Assembly: GCA_025060325.1 (NCBI GenBank)
Contig: JANXBW010000019.1
Coordinates: 1-64,000 of the forward strand
Direction: 5' to 3'
DNA length: 64,000 nt
From: Thermoguttaceae bacterium
Lineage (GTDB): Bacteria > Planctomycetota > Planctomycetia > Pirellulales > Thermoguttaceae
Under the pieces are notes generated by a model. That model was given only the letters and a program-made list of their open reading frames with translations. It was not told where the DNA came from and ran no database searches. The position numbers and the translations under genes are program-made. Shown here one piece after another: positions 37,872 through 48,065 of the stretch (the stretch's first letter is position 1; the number at the start of each line of letters is the position of its first letter).

Positions 37872-39920
37872 ATGAAGATCCGTCCCGCTGGCGGAATAGC
37901 GTTGTGGATGCAAGGCTTCGTGGTCATTCTCACAGGCGGCATGAGCGTCTTTTCGCTTGGCCAGGAAGCGACAACGCCGGCCACTAAGCCAGCTCCGCTT
38001 CCGCCGGAATGGCTTGCCGCTTGGCAGGAACCGCCGCTTGCGGATTTGCCGCTCCAAATCGTCCACGCTATTCCGCCAGCACGGGCGCGGGGCCACGTGC
38101 TGCCTCGTATTAAGGGTGTTCCTTGGACTGAGCTTCAAACGGACGAAGGCATGGCTTACTACCTTCGTCGGGGTATTGGGGGTCTTGTGTGCAATGTGGC
38201 TTTTCGGGACTACCTTCGCTCCGAGGAAGCTTGGCAAGTCCTGACTCAAGCAGTTGACATTTGCGCCCAGTTGGGGATGCCGATTTGGATTTATGATGAG
38301 GAGGGCTATCCGAGTGGCGCTGCCGGCGGATTAGTCCTCCAGCAATATCCCGAGGGAGAAGCACTTGCTCTGGTGTGGGATCCAGATGATCCGCGGCAAT
38401 ATTTCGTCCGCCGAGCCTTTGAGCATACGCACGCGGCCAACAATTACTTCGCCGTCCGCCGATACATCAACATTATTGACGAGCAAGCGACCAGAACTTT
38501 TGTTGCGTTAACGCACGATGCCTATTACAAGCGGCTAAGTAAACACTTTGGCAAGACGATCGTGGCGTTCTTTACTGACGAGCCGTCGCTTATTGCCGTC
38601 AATTTAGGCCCCATTCCCGAGCCGGCCCAGAGCCGCGTACCGGTACGCGATAAGCCCGATCCGGCGATTAAACCTCTTCCATCGATACCGTGGGGACATG
38701 ACCTTGCCGATTGCTACAGGAAGCGATATGGCGAAGACATCACCCAGGTTCGGCAAAGCCTTTTCCAGGGGGACAACCCCGTCGATCGACAAGTCCGGCG
38801 ACAGTTTTGGTCGCTTATTTCCGAGCTTGTAGCCGAGCGATACTTTCGCGTCCTTCGGGACTGGTGTCGGGAGCATGGGGTGGCCTCGTCTGGGCATAAT
38901 TTGGCAGAGGAGTCGCTTCTCCTTCATGTGCCCCTATACGGCAATGCGCTAAAGGCTATTGCCCTTATGGATATTCCCGGCCTTGATATGCTAAGCTCCG
39001 ATCCAGGAGTGGTGACGTCGATCGGGTGGATGACGGCAGCCCTGCCGCTTTCTGGCGCACTTCTTGAAGGTAATCGCCGCGTAATGACGGAAGTGAGTGA
39101 TTTTTCTCAGAAGATGTTTGGTCCAGGTCCTGTTAACTTAGGGGCCATGCAAGCAACGGCTGCCTGGCAAGCCGCGTGGGGCGTTACCGAATTCACGCTT
39201 TACTATAGCCCGGAAGATCGCTCCGTGGATGACAATCGCCTTTACGGGCTCTTCGTCGGGCGACTTAACGCCCTCCTGAAGTCAGCCCTTCCTGTTCCGA
39301 AAGTCGCGCTTTACTACCCGATTTACGATTTATGGGCGGAATATATTCCAAGCGCAGATCGCCCCACGGATCAATCGCAATCGGAGCGTTTTCGTCGCAT
39401 TAGCGAGTCCTTTTACCGCATCGGTCGGTCGCTGCAACAGCGCCAGATACCGTTTGTCCTTATCGACCACGAATACCTCGGGCGAGCCCGGGTGGAAAAT
39501 GGTCAACTACGGATTGGCAATCTTAACCTCACACATCTTGTCCTCCCGATGGATGTTGAGCTTCCGCCAGAGACCGAGCGTGCCGCAAGCCAGCTTGCCA
39601 CAACCGGCGGTAAGGTTATCCGCGATGGCAGTCCGGAGCGAATCACGCCGGCAACCGTCCACCGCTTGGTTTCGGCCCCAGTTGTTGTCGAACCTCCGAA
39701 TGAGCATTTAACGCTGGGGCATTTCTTGCGCGATGGCCGCGAGATTCTCCTTCTGGTCAACGTCGGCAAGAGCAAGTGGACAGGAGCGATTTCTCCGGCC
39801 GGAGAGCAACCGTGGTGGCTTCTTGATCCACATTCTGGCCAGGTCAAGGAGTTAACCCCCAGCGAAGGGCGCGTGCCAGTTGAGCTTGAAGCCTATCGCA
39901 CGGTAATACTCGTGCATTAA
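37872..39920 (+). CDS. Secreted glycoside hydrolase, GH106-like
   Basis: A 682-aa protein with an N-terminal signal peptide (hydrophobic about residues 7-28). The segment MPIWIYDEEGYPSGAAGG and the later FFTDEPSL resemble the acidic catalytic region of GH106-like alpha-L-rhamnosidases and related planctomycete hydrolases. These assignments are by eye, and a different glycosidase family is possible. The C-terminus is beta-rich. The ATG at 37872 has GAGGGG at 37858-37863. It lies 102 bp after the oxidoreductase on the same strand, so the two are probably co-transcribed and act in the same sugar degradation. Confidence 0.68.
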   Translation: MKIRPAGGIALWMQGFVVILTGGMSVFSLGQEATTPATKPAPLPPEWLAAWQEPPLADLPLQIVHAIPPARARGHVLPRIKGVPWTELQTDEGMAYYLRRGIGGLVCNVAFRDYLRSEEAWQVLTQAVDICAQLGMPIWIYDEEGYPSGAAGGLVLQQYPEGEALALVWDPDDPRQYFVRRAFEHTHAANNYFAVRRYINIIDEQATRTFVALTHDAYYKRLSKHFGKTIVAFFTDEPSLIAVNLGPIPEPAQSRVPVRDKPDPAIKPLPSIPWGHDLADCYRKRYGEDITQVRQSLFQGDNPVDRQVRRQFWSLISELVAERYFRVLRDWCREHGVASSGHNLAEESLLLHVPLYGNALKAIALMDIPGLDMLSSDPGVVTSIGWMTAALPLSGALLEGNRRVMTEVSDFSQKMFGPGPVNLGAMQATAAWQAAWGVTEFTLYYSPEDRSVDDNRLYGLFVGRLNALLKSALPVPKVALYYPIYDLWAEYIPSADRPTDQSQSERFRRISESFYRIGRSLQQRQIPFVLIDHEYLGRARVENGQLRIGNLNLTHLVLPMDVELPPETERAASQLATTGGKVIRDGSPERITPATVHRLVSAPVVVEPPNEHLTLGHFLRDGREILLLVNVGKSKWTGAISPAGEQPWWLLDPHSGQVKELTPSEGRVPVELEAYRTVILVH

Positions 39921-40332
39921 ACTGAGGGCTTTTCCTTAATGCCCGTCCCCATTGCGATGTCCCGGCGCTAAACGTGGAAAGTCGCAAGACACGCTCAAAG
40001 AGGGCCGTGTGCCTCCTTGAAAAATAATTGTCCACAATTTGCCAAAGTGGCAGGAAGTGAGGTGAGCACCGGAACAATAGACAAGGCCTAAGTTGCACAA
40101 GTCCCTGTCTATTTGGGCAGGAATCAGTACCGGTCGATGGTAACGCAGTCAAAAAGCGAATTGGGACATCTTAGCCGCCTGTGAACGAATGGCTTGGCAA
40201 CTTGGCGGATTTATCGGCCTTTTGGCGTGAAAATAAAATTCTGCCTCATCGGTTTGATTCATTTAGCCCAAATGAGCTGCCCGCCTTGAGCTTCGCTGGT
40301 GAGGATACGAGGGCTACCGGCGCCTACAAAGT
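39921..40332. other. Gap between convergent GH106-like and DUF58 genes
   Basis: 412 bp between two converging genes. No gene or clear terminator was found; one weak GGGC...GCCC hairpin occurs just after 39925. Confidence 0.4.
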
Positions 40333-41235
40333 TTACCAGCGCAACTTTGCTCGTCGGGCCAGATATCCCGCCAGCGCTAGCCCAAGGGGCTGATCGGTTC
40401 GCAAGAGTTGATAATCAATCTTGTGCAGCCGACAGCCGGCCGCCAAGGTGCGTGTGTGTTTCTCTAGGGCCGCTAAGTAAGCCCGCCGGATAGCCCGGGG
40501 ATCCACAAGCACCTGTGCCGTGCCCTCCAGCGCGCGGAATTGGGCAAGTTGAGAAAAGGGAAAATCCACCTCGGCCGGATCTAGTATCTGAAAAACAATC
40601 ACGTCGTGCCGTCGAAAGCGAAAGTATTTTAAGCCGGCCAGAAGTTCGTCCACGTTGTCCAGCAAGTCACTAAGGATGATCACCAATCCCCGTTTGCGAA
40701 ACCGCTGGGCCAGCTCGTAAAAAACCGTTTTAGCGGACGAATGTTCACCTGCTGAAATTCGGTCGACGACAGTCAGTAAACGATCCAGGTGAGCAGCGGT
40801 CCCAGCTGGGCTTAACCACTCTCTAAGCTGCCAGTCATAGCTAGCAAATGCCACCGCGTCGTTTTGAAGCAAGGCCAAGTAGGCCAAGGCAGCCACGGCA
40901 CACTTGGCATACTCGAGTTTCGTTAGCGGCGCGGGCTCACTGCGATAGGTCATGCTGGCGCTGACGTCCAGCACGAAGTAGCAGATCTGATTGGTCTCCT
41001 CCTCGTATTGTTTCAGGTAGATTTTGTCCGTTCGGCCGAAGACCTTCCAATCCACATACCGGAGGTCATCGCCCGGCGAATACTCGCGATGTTGGGCAAA
41101 CTCGACAGAAAAACCCCGATAAGGGCTCCGGTGAAGACCGGCCAAATAGCCCTCCACCACTGTCCGGGCACGGAGCGGAAGACCTTGAAGCTTAGCTAGA
41201 TGTTGCGGGTCTAAATACTTTTGCCAGCTGTTCAC
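40333..41235 (-). CDS. DUF58 domain protein
   Basis: A 300-aa cytoplasmic protein. The DUF58 core is visible as [40 protein letters not shown], read in two parts, followed by a von Willebrand factor A-like domain with the metal-site motif DVSASM near residue 90. It overlaps the MoxR gene upstream by 44 bp, and the two are the classical MoxR-DUF58 pair, where the AAA ATPase is thought to act as a chaperone for the A-domain protein. No transglutaminase or further A-domain genes follow in this window. Confidence 0.9.
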   Translation of the reverse strand: MNSWQKYLDPQHLAKLQGLPLRARTVVEGYLAGLHRSPYRGFSVEFAQHREYSPGDDLRYVDWKVFGRTDKIYLKQYEEETNQICYFVLDVSASMTYRSEPAPLTKLEYAKCAVAALAYLALLQNDAVAFASYDWQLREWLSPAGTAAHLDRLLTVVDRISAGEHSSAKTVFYELAQRFRKRGLVIILSDLLDNVDELLAGLKYFRFRRHDVIVFQILDPAEVDFPFSQLAQFRALEGTAQVLVDPRAIRRAYLAALEKHTRTLAAGCRLHKIDYQLLRTDQPLGLALAGYLARRAKLRW

Positions 41236-42316
41236 GGAGCCAGGTGTTCTCTTCCGATGCGCTTACCAAATCGAGCAAACGACGAATGATTTCGTCGGAG
41301 CGGATCCCTTCCGCTTCCGCATTGAAGTTGGTCAAGATGCGGTGACGCAGTACTGGGTAAGCGACCGCGTGAATATCCTCGGGTGTGACGTGGTATCGTC
41401 CTTGAAGAACCGCTCGAGCCTTCCCACCCAGGATTAAGTACTGACTTCCCCGCGGACCGGCCCCCCAAGCTACGTACCGGCGGACCCACTCCGGAGCCTC
41501 CGGGTGCTGGGGACGGGAAAGCCGTACCAGCCGAAGGGCGAATCGCCCCACATATTCAGGCACAGGGACACGCCGCACAATCCGCTGGAGCATCACGATC
41601 TGCGGTCCGCTGAGAACCGGCTCCACGGACAGTTCTTGGTCGCTAGTTGTGCGGCAGACGATCTCCCATTCTTCGTCCTCGTTGGGATAGTCGATAAAGC
41701 ATTTGAACATGAATCGGTCCAGTTGCGCCTCAGGAAGCGGGTAAGTGCCCTCCTGCTCGATAGGATTCTGCGTGGCCAAAACAAAAAAGGGCTCGTCCAA
41801 CGGATATCGCTTCCCGGCCACAGTGACCTGATGTTCCTGCATGGCTTCCAGGAGCGCGGCCTGGGTTTTCGGAGGAGTTCGGTTAATCTCGTCGGCAAGA
41901 ATTACGTTGGCAAAAATGGGCCCCTTAAAGAACCGCAATTCCCGAGTGCCCGAAACCTTATCTTCTTGAATCAACTCGGTCCCGGTGATGTCCGCCGGCA
42001 TCAAATCGGGGGTGAACTGGATCCGGCTAAACTTGAGCGACAAACAATTGGCCAGGGTCCGGATCATCAAAGTTTTGGCAAGCCCGGGCACACCTTCCAA
42101 TAAACAATGTCCCCGGGCAAAAAGAGCGATGAGAAGTTCGTCTATCACCCGAGATTGGCCCACAATGATTCGGCCGATCTGGTCGACGAGCTTCTCGTAT
42201 GCCTCGCGAAGGAATCTGACGGCTTCGGCATCGTTTTCCGGGAGCTTGGCCCCGACGGAAACGCCGAGTTCGCTAGCGCCTCCGGCGCCCAATGGATTGG
42301 GGGTGGTCTCACTCAT
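41192..42316 (-). CDS. MoxR family AAA+ ATPase
   Basis: A 374-aa AAA+ ATPase. Walker A is [11 protein letters not shown] at about residues 73-83, Walker B is [23 protein letters not shown] in two parts, and the sensor region is [25 protein letters not shown], all typical of MoxR. It lies first in a two-gene operon with the DUF58 protein, with which it overlaps by 44 bp. MoxR proteins act as chaperones in assembling metal or protein complexes; no target is evident here. The first 30 residues are a variable tail before the conserved IGRIIVGQ. Confidence 0.92.
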   Translation of the reverse strand: MSETTPNPLGAGGASELGVSVGAKLPENDAEAVRFLREAYEKLVDQIGRIIVGQSRVIDELLIALFARGHCLLEGVPGLAKTLMIRTLANCLSLKFSRIQFTPDLMPADITGTELIQEDKVSGTRELRFFKGPIFANVILADEINRTPPKTQAALLEAMQEHQVTVAGKRYPLDEPFFVLATQNPIEQEGTYPLPEAQLDRFMFKCFIDYPNEDEEWEIVCRTTSDQELSVEPVLSGPQIVMLQRIVRRVPVPEYVGRFALRLVRLSRPQHPEAPEWVRRYVAWGAGPRGSQYLILGGKARAVLQGRYHVTPEDIHAVAYPVLRHRILTNFNAEAEGIRSDEIIRRLLDLVSASEENTWLREQLAKVFRPATSS

Positions 42317-43325
42317 CGGCTAGCAGCTCAATGGGGCGAAATTAATACTCCGGAAAGGGCAAACACTGATTTCGCAGGGTGATAGTTACTTGTGGTGGTT
42401 GGCTCCTTCGGGACGATCACGCCAGGTAGGGACGCGGCCTCATTCGCGTGGGCAAGCTTCCTCAAACCCGCACCCGACCACAGGCGCCCGACTGCCGGCA
42501 CACCAATCCTTGGTCATCCAGACCAAGCCCGCAGGCGATCACAGGCGCCCGTCCTAGCGGTTTATTCCCGGTTCAATGTGCCGGTATTTGACCAATCGTA
42601 CGAGTAAGACCGGGACATCACAACCGGCGCGTCCCCAATTTGACCAGCTTGCCAAGCCCGTGGGCTAGCTCCCCTAGTGTCCTGAACGGACCGGGCGGCG
42701 TGAGCTGCCGACGCACCTTGCCGATACTTTGGCCCTGGCCGGAGGTTTCTCTACCGCGTGGTGAGCCATGGCCCACTAAGCTAGCGTAATGAACTTGCCA
42801 CTTGGGAAGTCCTGCGCCTGTGAAAACGATGGTTTGCGCCCGAATATGACACTTTCCTCATGGGTGGTAAAAGTCCGGGCCGTCAAGAATCAACGCACAT
42901 CTAGTAATCAATCTCGATGCCATAAACCCGCCGTTCCGCGTCGACCTTATGCCATGAACCCGCCGCTCGGCCTGGACCTTGCACCCTTATTCCCCGGGGT
43001 GATCATCGGCCCGACCAGCCACCTCCGTAGAAGCCTTGTGAGAGGGGCCTTACGGAACGACGGTGATAACGCTCGTAAAATTGGGATGCTCCGGGCGGAA
43101 CGTCATAGGTCGGAGTAGGGGCAGGTTTGGTCCGGCAGCCCGTCACAAAGGCCCTCAGTTCCGGCTGAATTTTGACGCCTGACTTTGGGAGCCCAGCTTC
43201 CGCAACGAGGGTGCTCGGTGGGCTTCCAATTGGTAGGCCAGCCCCGAGATAGGCAGCCCCGAGCCGAGCAATGGTGTGCTTTCCGTGACAAGGGCTGAAT
43301 ACTGAGTTAACTCAAAGTCCCCGCA
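42317..43325. other. Gap upstream of pncB with repeats and a palindrome
   Basis: About 1 kb with no gene. It holds two near-identical 32-bp units in tandem (42917-42948 and 42949-42980, 27 of 32 bases identical), the short repeat ACAGGCGCCCG twice (about 42480 and 42540), and a perfect 12-bp palindrome TGAGTTAACTCA at 43303-43314. Confidence 0.5.
43303..43314. promoter_or_regulatory. Palindrome directly upstream of pncB
   Basis: A perfect 12-bp palindrome TGAGTTAACTCA ends 11 bp before the pncB ATG at 43326. Its position would suit a repressor or operator site. No regulator is known for it here; the match could be chance. Confidence 0.3.
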
Positions 43326-44888
43326 ATGAACGGCAACCATTCCCCTAATGGACACCGCGAAAAAGCAAGCGAAATGAGCCAGCTCCTTTCGAAACTTTAT
43401 CGAGTCTCTTTTGGGCTCTTAACGGATTTCTATGAAATCACGATGGCGTTCGGCTATTGGAAGGGGGGGATTGCCGAGCGACGGGCGGCGTTCCATGTGG
43501 TTTTTCGGCACAATCCGTTTGGCGGGGGCTTTACTGTGGCGTGTGGCCTCGCCACTGTGGTGGAGTTCCTGCAAAACTTTGGGTTTGACGCCGACGATAT
43601 CCAGTGGCTTGCAACCCTCCGCGGGAGAGACGGAAACCCGATCTTTGAGCCGGCTTTTCTTGACTATCTCCGCCATCTTCGCTTTACGGCCGATGTGGAT
43701 GCTGTCCCAGAGGGGACCGTGGTCTTTCCGCACGAGCCGATTCTGCGGGTGATTGGGCCGCTGGCGCAGTGCCAGCTTGTGGAGTCGGCTGTTCTTAACA
43801 TTCTCAACTTCCAAACTTTGATTGCCACCAAGGCTGCCCGGGTTGTCCTAGCAGCCCGAGGAAAGCCGGTTTTGGAGTTTGGCTTGCGGCGTGCTCAGGG
43901 AATCGACGGTGCAATTTCGGCCACGCGGGCCGCCTATATTGGCGGATGTGTGGGCACATCGAATACCTTGGCGGGGAAGCTGCTTGGGATCCCTGTCCGG
44001 GGAACCCATGCCCACAGCTGGGTGATGTGCTTTGACTCGGAGCTTGAGGCCTTTCGGGCTTTTGCCCAGACGGTGCCGGGCAATTGCATCCTCTTAGTCG
44101 ACACCTATCAGACCCTCCAGGGTGTCCGCCATGCGGTGGAAATTGCGCGCGAACTGGGGGCGGCCGGTCACCGGCTGATCGGCATCCGCCTCGATTCCGG
44201 CGACTTGGCGTATCTCAGCCAAGAGGCCCGGCGGATTTTGGACGAAGCCGGCCTGCATGATGTGTTGATTGCAGCCTCCGGCGATTTAGACGAGCATATT
44301 ATCGCCTCTTTGCACGAACAGGGGGCAAAGATCGATCTTTGGGGCGTGGGGACGCGCTTAGTAACCGCATATGACGAACCGGCGTTAGGGGGTGTTTACA
44401 AGCTGACGGCGCTTCAGGATGCGGAAGGCCGGTGGGTGGATAAAGTGAAGGTCTCGGAGCAGGCTGTGAAATCTTCAACACCGGGTATCCTCCAAGTGAG
44501 GCGGTATATCCAAAACGGGGAAGCCATCGGCGATGCCATATTTGATGAGCTTCGTCCGCCGGCAGCGGAGTGCGTGATTGTGGACCCGGCCGATCCCACG
44601 CGTCGCAAGCGTCTGCCTGCCGATGCCCAGCGAGAAGACCTTCTTATTCCTATTTTGCGCGGCGGGGAGCTTGTCCGACCACTCCCGTCGCTGGAGGAGG
44701 CCCGGATGCGTCTCCAAGGTCAACTGGCTCTTTTCCACCCGGGAATAAAGCGTTTTGTCAACCCGCACAGCTATCCTGCCGGTTTGGAGTTGAGTCTTCA
44801 TCAACGCAAGTTCCGGGCTATTCTCCGACAAAAAGGGCACGCCCCGGAGCAGAACTCGGAACATTCGCCGGTGGTCAGCTCCGGTTAA
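43326..44888 (+). CDS. pncB: Nicotinate phosphoribosyltransferase
   Basis: PncB joins nicotinate and PRPP with ATP to give nicotinate mononucleotide, the first step of Preiss-Handler NAD synthesis. The type II phosphoribosyltransferase fold is recognisable from [15 protein letters not shown], the [20 protein letters not shown] region with its RR..G..GA core, [11 protein letters not shown] and [20 protein letters not shown], which binds the phosphoribosyl group. The 520-aa length fits. ATG 43326 is possible, but ATG 43374 (starting MSQLLSKLY) just before the conserved region may be the true start. It lies 69 bp before nadE, and the pair is an NAD synthesis operon. Confidence 0.92.
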   Translation: MNGNHSPNGHREKASEMSQLLSKLYRVSFGLLTDFYEITMAFGYWKGGIAERRAAFHVVFRHNPFGGGFTVACGLATVVEFLQNFGFDADDIQWLATLRGRDGNPIFEPAFLDYLRHLRFTADVDAVPEGTVVFPHEPILRVIGPLAQCQLVESAVLNILNFQTLIATKAARVVLAARGKPVLEFGLRRAQGIDGAISATRAAYIGGCVGTSNTLAGKLLGIPVRGTHAHSWVMCFDSELEAFRAFAQTVPGNCILLVDTYQTLQGVRHAVEIARELGAAGHRLIGIRLDSGDLAYLSQEARRILDEAGLHDVLIAASGDLDEHIIASLHEQGAKIDLWGVGTRLVTAYDEPALGGVYKLTALQDAEGRWVDKVKVSEQAVKSSTPGILQVRRYIQNGEAIGDAIFDELRPPAAECVIVDPADPTRRKRLPADAQREDLLIPILRGGELVRPLPSLEEARMRLQGQLALFHPGIKRFVNPHSYPAGLELSLHQRKFRAILRQKGHAPEQNSEHSPVVSSG

Positions 44889-44957
44889 TTCGCTCGCCAC
44901 CTCCTATAGTGTCCATGTGATTCCGTGTTTACCTTCTTTCGGGAAAGGAGTATGCGC

Positions 44958-46913
44958 ATGAAGTCCTTCGTTGTGGCAGGCGCGGCCGTGAATCAGACGG
45001 CGCTGGATTGGGCGGGCAATGTTTCCCGAATCAAGTCGGCCATCGAGGCTGCTCGGGCAAGCGGTGCCCCCATTCTGTGTCTGCCGGAACTATCCCTTTC
45101 CGGCTATGGCTGTCAGGATGCTTTCCTTTTACCGATTGTCCGCACCGCGGCAACAAAGGCCCTTGCGGATGTTCTTCCCTTTACAGAAAAGATGCTAGTC
45201 GTGGTGGGTTTACCGTGGCCTTACGAAGGCCAGCTGTATGACGCGGCGGCCGTACTTGTTGACAGGAAATTGGTCGGGATTGTGTTTAAGAAACAGCTTC
45301 GGCAAAACGCCCTTTTTCAGGAACCACGCTGGTTTGCCAGCTGGCCCACCGGTGTGTCCGCGGAAAGCATCGTGGATGGTCAGCAGGTACCAGTCGGCGA
45401 TTTGACATTCCAATGGGCTGGCCTCCGAATAGCCGTTGCCATCGGGGATGATCTTTGGAACCTAGGCCGACTGTCCCCCGAAGTTGAGCTTGTGCTTAAT
45501 CCGATTGCCGAGCCGATGAGCCTGGGCGGATTTGCTCCCCGGCGAGACCGACTGATTAATCTTTGCCGGACCAATCGGTGGACATGTGTGTCGGTCAATC
45601 TCTTGGGAAATGACGCTGGGCAACTGATTTACGATGGCAGTGTGTTAATTTCCGGCCCCGAGGGGCTTGCTGCACGGGGCCCCCGGCTTAGCTTTCGGCC
45701 GGTGGTTGTAGGGGTGGCCCCGCTGACTGTTTCGCGACAGGCACTTAGCGGCGAGTCGCCTTCCCCGACTCCGGCTGGCCAAGATCCAAGACAGAAAGGC
45801 CGAGTCCTTCTCCCTTTGTCAACAAGCGAAATTGTGCCCGCGCCGCTTGCCCCCTCACCCGGCCCTGCAACTTGGGAGGAGTCGCCTTACGTAATCGAGG
45901 AAGAGTTCACCCGTGTCATGGCACTTGGATTGTTCGACTACATGCGGAAAGTGCAGGCCCGCGGCTATGTCGTTAGCATAAGTGGCGGAGCTGATTCCTC
46001 AAGTATTTCCTCCCTTGTAGCCGTGGGAGTTCGGTTGGCGTATGAGGAGCTAGGCCGGGAAGGCCTCCTTAGCGCGCTTTCATATTTCCCGGAGTTGCGA
46101 GAAGCGGACTCCGCTCAGGAGATGGTGCGGCGACTCCTTCGCTTGATTTACCAACCCAGTCGAAATAGTAGTGAGGCCTCTCGGCAGTCGGCCCAGGCGG
46201 TGGCCGATGCGCTGGGGGTTCCTTTGGCAGTCGTGCCGATCGACCCGGTGGTTGACCTTTACGTGAAGGCTGCCGAACGAGTTTTGGGCCGGCCGCTGCG
46301 ATGGGAGTCCGATGATGTCGCCCTCCAGAACATTCAGTCGCGGGTGCGTGGCCCGATGGCTTGGCTTCTGGCCAACGCCGAGGGGAAAATTCTGCTGGCC
46401 ACCGGCAACCGCTCCGAAGCCGTGGTCGGTTACGCCACGATGGACGGCGACACTTGCGGCGGATTGACCCCACTTGGTTCCATCAGCAAACCGTTCCTTC
46501 GTAATTGGCTTGCGTGGTTGGAAAAAGAGGGGCCAATGGGGATCGGACCTATACCGGCCCTGAGGCTCGTCAATCAATTGGCTCCCAGCGCCGAGCTTCG
46601 TCCGCCCGAGGCCGGCCAAACCGACGAGGGCGAGCTTATGCCCTACACGGTGCTGGAGGCAATTGAGGAAGCTCTTCTTCGCGACATGCTCCCGGTGGCC
46701 GAAACGATAGATCGGGTGGCGGCACGCTTTCCGGGATACTCTCGTGAGCAAATCGCCGACTGGACGGCCAAGTTCCTTCGGCTTTGGTCGCAAAGTCAGT
46801 GGAAGCGTGCGCGGCTTGCGCCGGCTTTCATCATTGGCGATTCTGGTCCACAGGGCTGGGCCTTGCTACGGTTACCGGTACTCTCCGCCGGAGTTGTGAG
46901 TGAGCTGGATTGA
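44958..46913 (+). CDS. nadE: NAD synthase with a glutaminase domain lacking its catalytic cysteine
   Basis: NadE converts nicotinate adenine dinucleotide to NAD. The 651-aa protein has an N-terminal nitrilase-type glutaminase domain and a C-terminal NAD synthase domain. The latter shows the ATP pyrophosphatase motif SGGADSSS and the conserved LATGNRSEAVVGYATMDGD segment. In the glutaminase half the catalytic glutamate (LPELSLSGYG) and lysine (FKKQL) are present, but the nucleophile is missing: where the family has ICEDLW, residues 162-167 are I-G-D-D-L-W, with Gly163 (GGG codon) replacing cysteine. The protein may use free ammonia. ATG 44958 has AAAGGAG at 44944-44950; ATG 44952 is too close to it. 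Confidence 0.9.
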   Translation: MKSFVVAGAAVNQTALDWAGNVSRIKSAIEAARASGAPILCLPELSLSGYGCQDAFLLPIVRTAATKALADVLPFTEKMLVVVGLPWPYEGQLYDAAAVLVDRKLVGIVFKKQLRQNALFQEPRWFASWPTGVSAESIVDGQQVPVGDLTFQWAGLRIAVAIGDDLWNLGRLSPEVELVLNPIAEPMSLGGFAPRRDRLINLCRTNRWTCVSVNLLGNDAGQLIYDGSVLISGPEGLAARGPRLSFRPVVVGVAPLTVSRQALSGESPSPTPAGQDPRQKGRVLLPLSTSEIVPAPLAPSPGPATWEESPYVIEEEFTRVMALGLFDYMRKVQARGYVVSISGGADSSSISSLVAVGVRLAYEELGREGLLSALSYFPELREADSAQEMVRRLLRLIYQPSRNSSEASRQSAQAVADALGVPLAVVPIDPVVDLYVKAAERVLGRPLRWESDDVALQNIQSRVRGPMAWLLANAEGKILLATGNRSEAVVGYATMDGDTCGGLTPLGSISKPFLRNWLAWLEKEGPMGIGPIPALRLVNQLAPSAELRPPEAGQTDEGELMPYTVLEAIEEALLRDMLPVAETIDRVAARFPGYSREQIADWTAKFLRLWSQSQWKRARLAPAFIIGDSGPQGWALLRLPVLSAGVVSELD

Positions 46914-48065
46914 TAGCTTCGGCGGCAGTATGGGGCGGTTTTTGGGCTTTCGACAAGAGTTTGGGACCTTTCCGCGTCGACGGGTAAATTCCCGTGTCAC
47001 CACGGGATAGGCGCGTTGACGAAGGGATTGAGCGTTGCCCGGAAGTTTTGCCCGCAACTCGGCATATCGCTAGGACTCCTCGACCGTGGGGTGGTCCTTT
47101 GACTAGCACTAACCGTCTGCCGAGCGAATGTGAATGCCAATGAAAACAGCCCGCAAGAGTTACGGCCGCAAAATCTGATCGACTGGAAACAGCAATAACA
47201 GACAAACGGGCCACGTCGACACGCAGGGGAAGGCGGCATAAACTAGGCGGCGTCGGCTAGATACCTTTTGCTGGCTTCCACCCGCGGAGGGGACTGCCAT
47301 CGAAACGGGGGTGCAAGCGCTTTATCTTAACGAAGGAGGCAATGCTTTTGGCCGCTCTGGGAAGTCTGAGGCCTAGCCGCCGAAAGGTCTTGGCCTCCTG
47401 GGACGGCGGCCGAGGCGATCCCTCAGTAGTCGCGGGCGGTTGGGGAAATCGCTCCGGCCCTGCGGCCAATGGCGACCCGATAGCCCGACGCAATTCACGG
47501 AACGCAGCACGGACCCGCTCCGGGCGGCTTTACTGAAAAATCTCCGCCTCGGGCCGTGAACAGTCCGAATCAACCTCCCCGGCACGCCGAGGCGACGTTT
47601 CTTTAGACCGGTCGGAAGAAGGAGCTTCATCTGACGTTTGGGGGGGAGCCGACCGGGCCCCTGGCCTTTTGGGCCACCTAACCCTCTATATGCGGGAGAC
47701 CGGAGGGGAACCTTGCTACCTGCGGGGAGGAGCTGTCTGCCACTTGCCAGCTGGCAATAGGTATCAGCTTTCCGGATAGCCGCCGAAGCCGGATCCTTTC
47801 TTACCGGCCTGTCCTTTTCGGCCAGTTGGCTTACCACCGTGCACCAAAGAAAAATTGTCCGCGCCTTGCACACAAACGAGTTTTTAGGTATAAAGTGTGC
47901 TGAAAGAGGTGGGCGGAAGGGGGTAGCCTCATCCAAATTGTTTTTGGGGTCTGTGGCCGGTTCAGGGAATTGGGGAGGCAATTCCGGCAGGGGACCGGCC
48001 AAGTCATCGTCTGGTTACTGTCTCAATTCGGGTGGTTGCACTTTTCACTTGAGGAGGATCTTGCT
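46914..48065. other. Gap between nadE and the DUF1559 gene
   Basis: 1.15 kb with no gene I can support. A short open frame at 47342 has AAGGAGG right before it but with spacing too small to be convincing. A good promoter is found at 47866-47894 (listed separately). Confidence 0.4.
47866..47894 (+). promoter_or_regulatory. Sigma-70-like promoter of the DUF1559 gene
   Basis: TTGCAC at 47866-47871 and TATAAA at 47889-47894 are separated by exactly 17 bp. Transcription would begin near 47901, leaving a 5' leader of about 165 nt before the DUF1559 start at 48066. Confidence 0.6.

Noticed and set aside
47342-47536. 64-codon frame preceded by AAGGAGG
   Set aside because: The spacing from AAGGAGG to ATG is only about two bases and the product is a low-complexity arginine/glycine-rich sequence.
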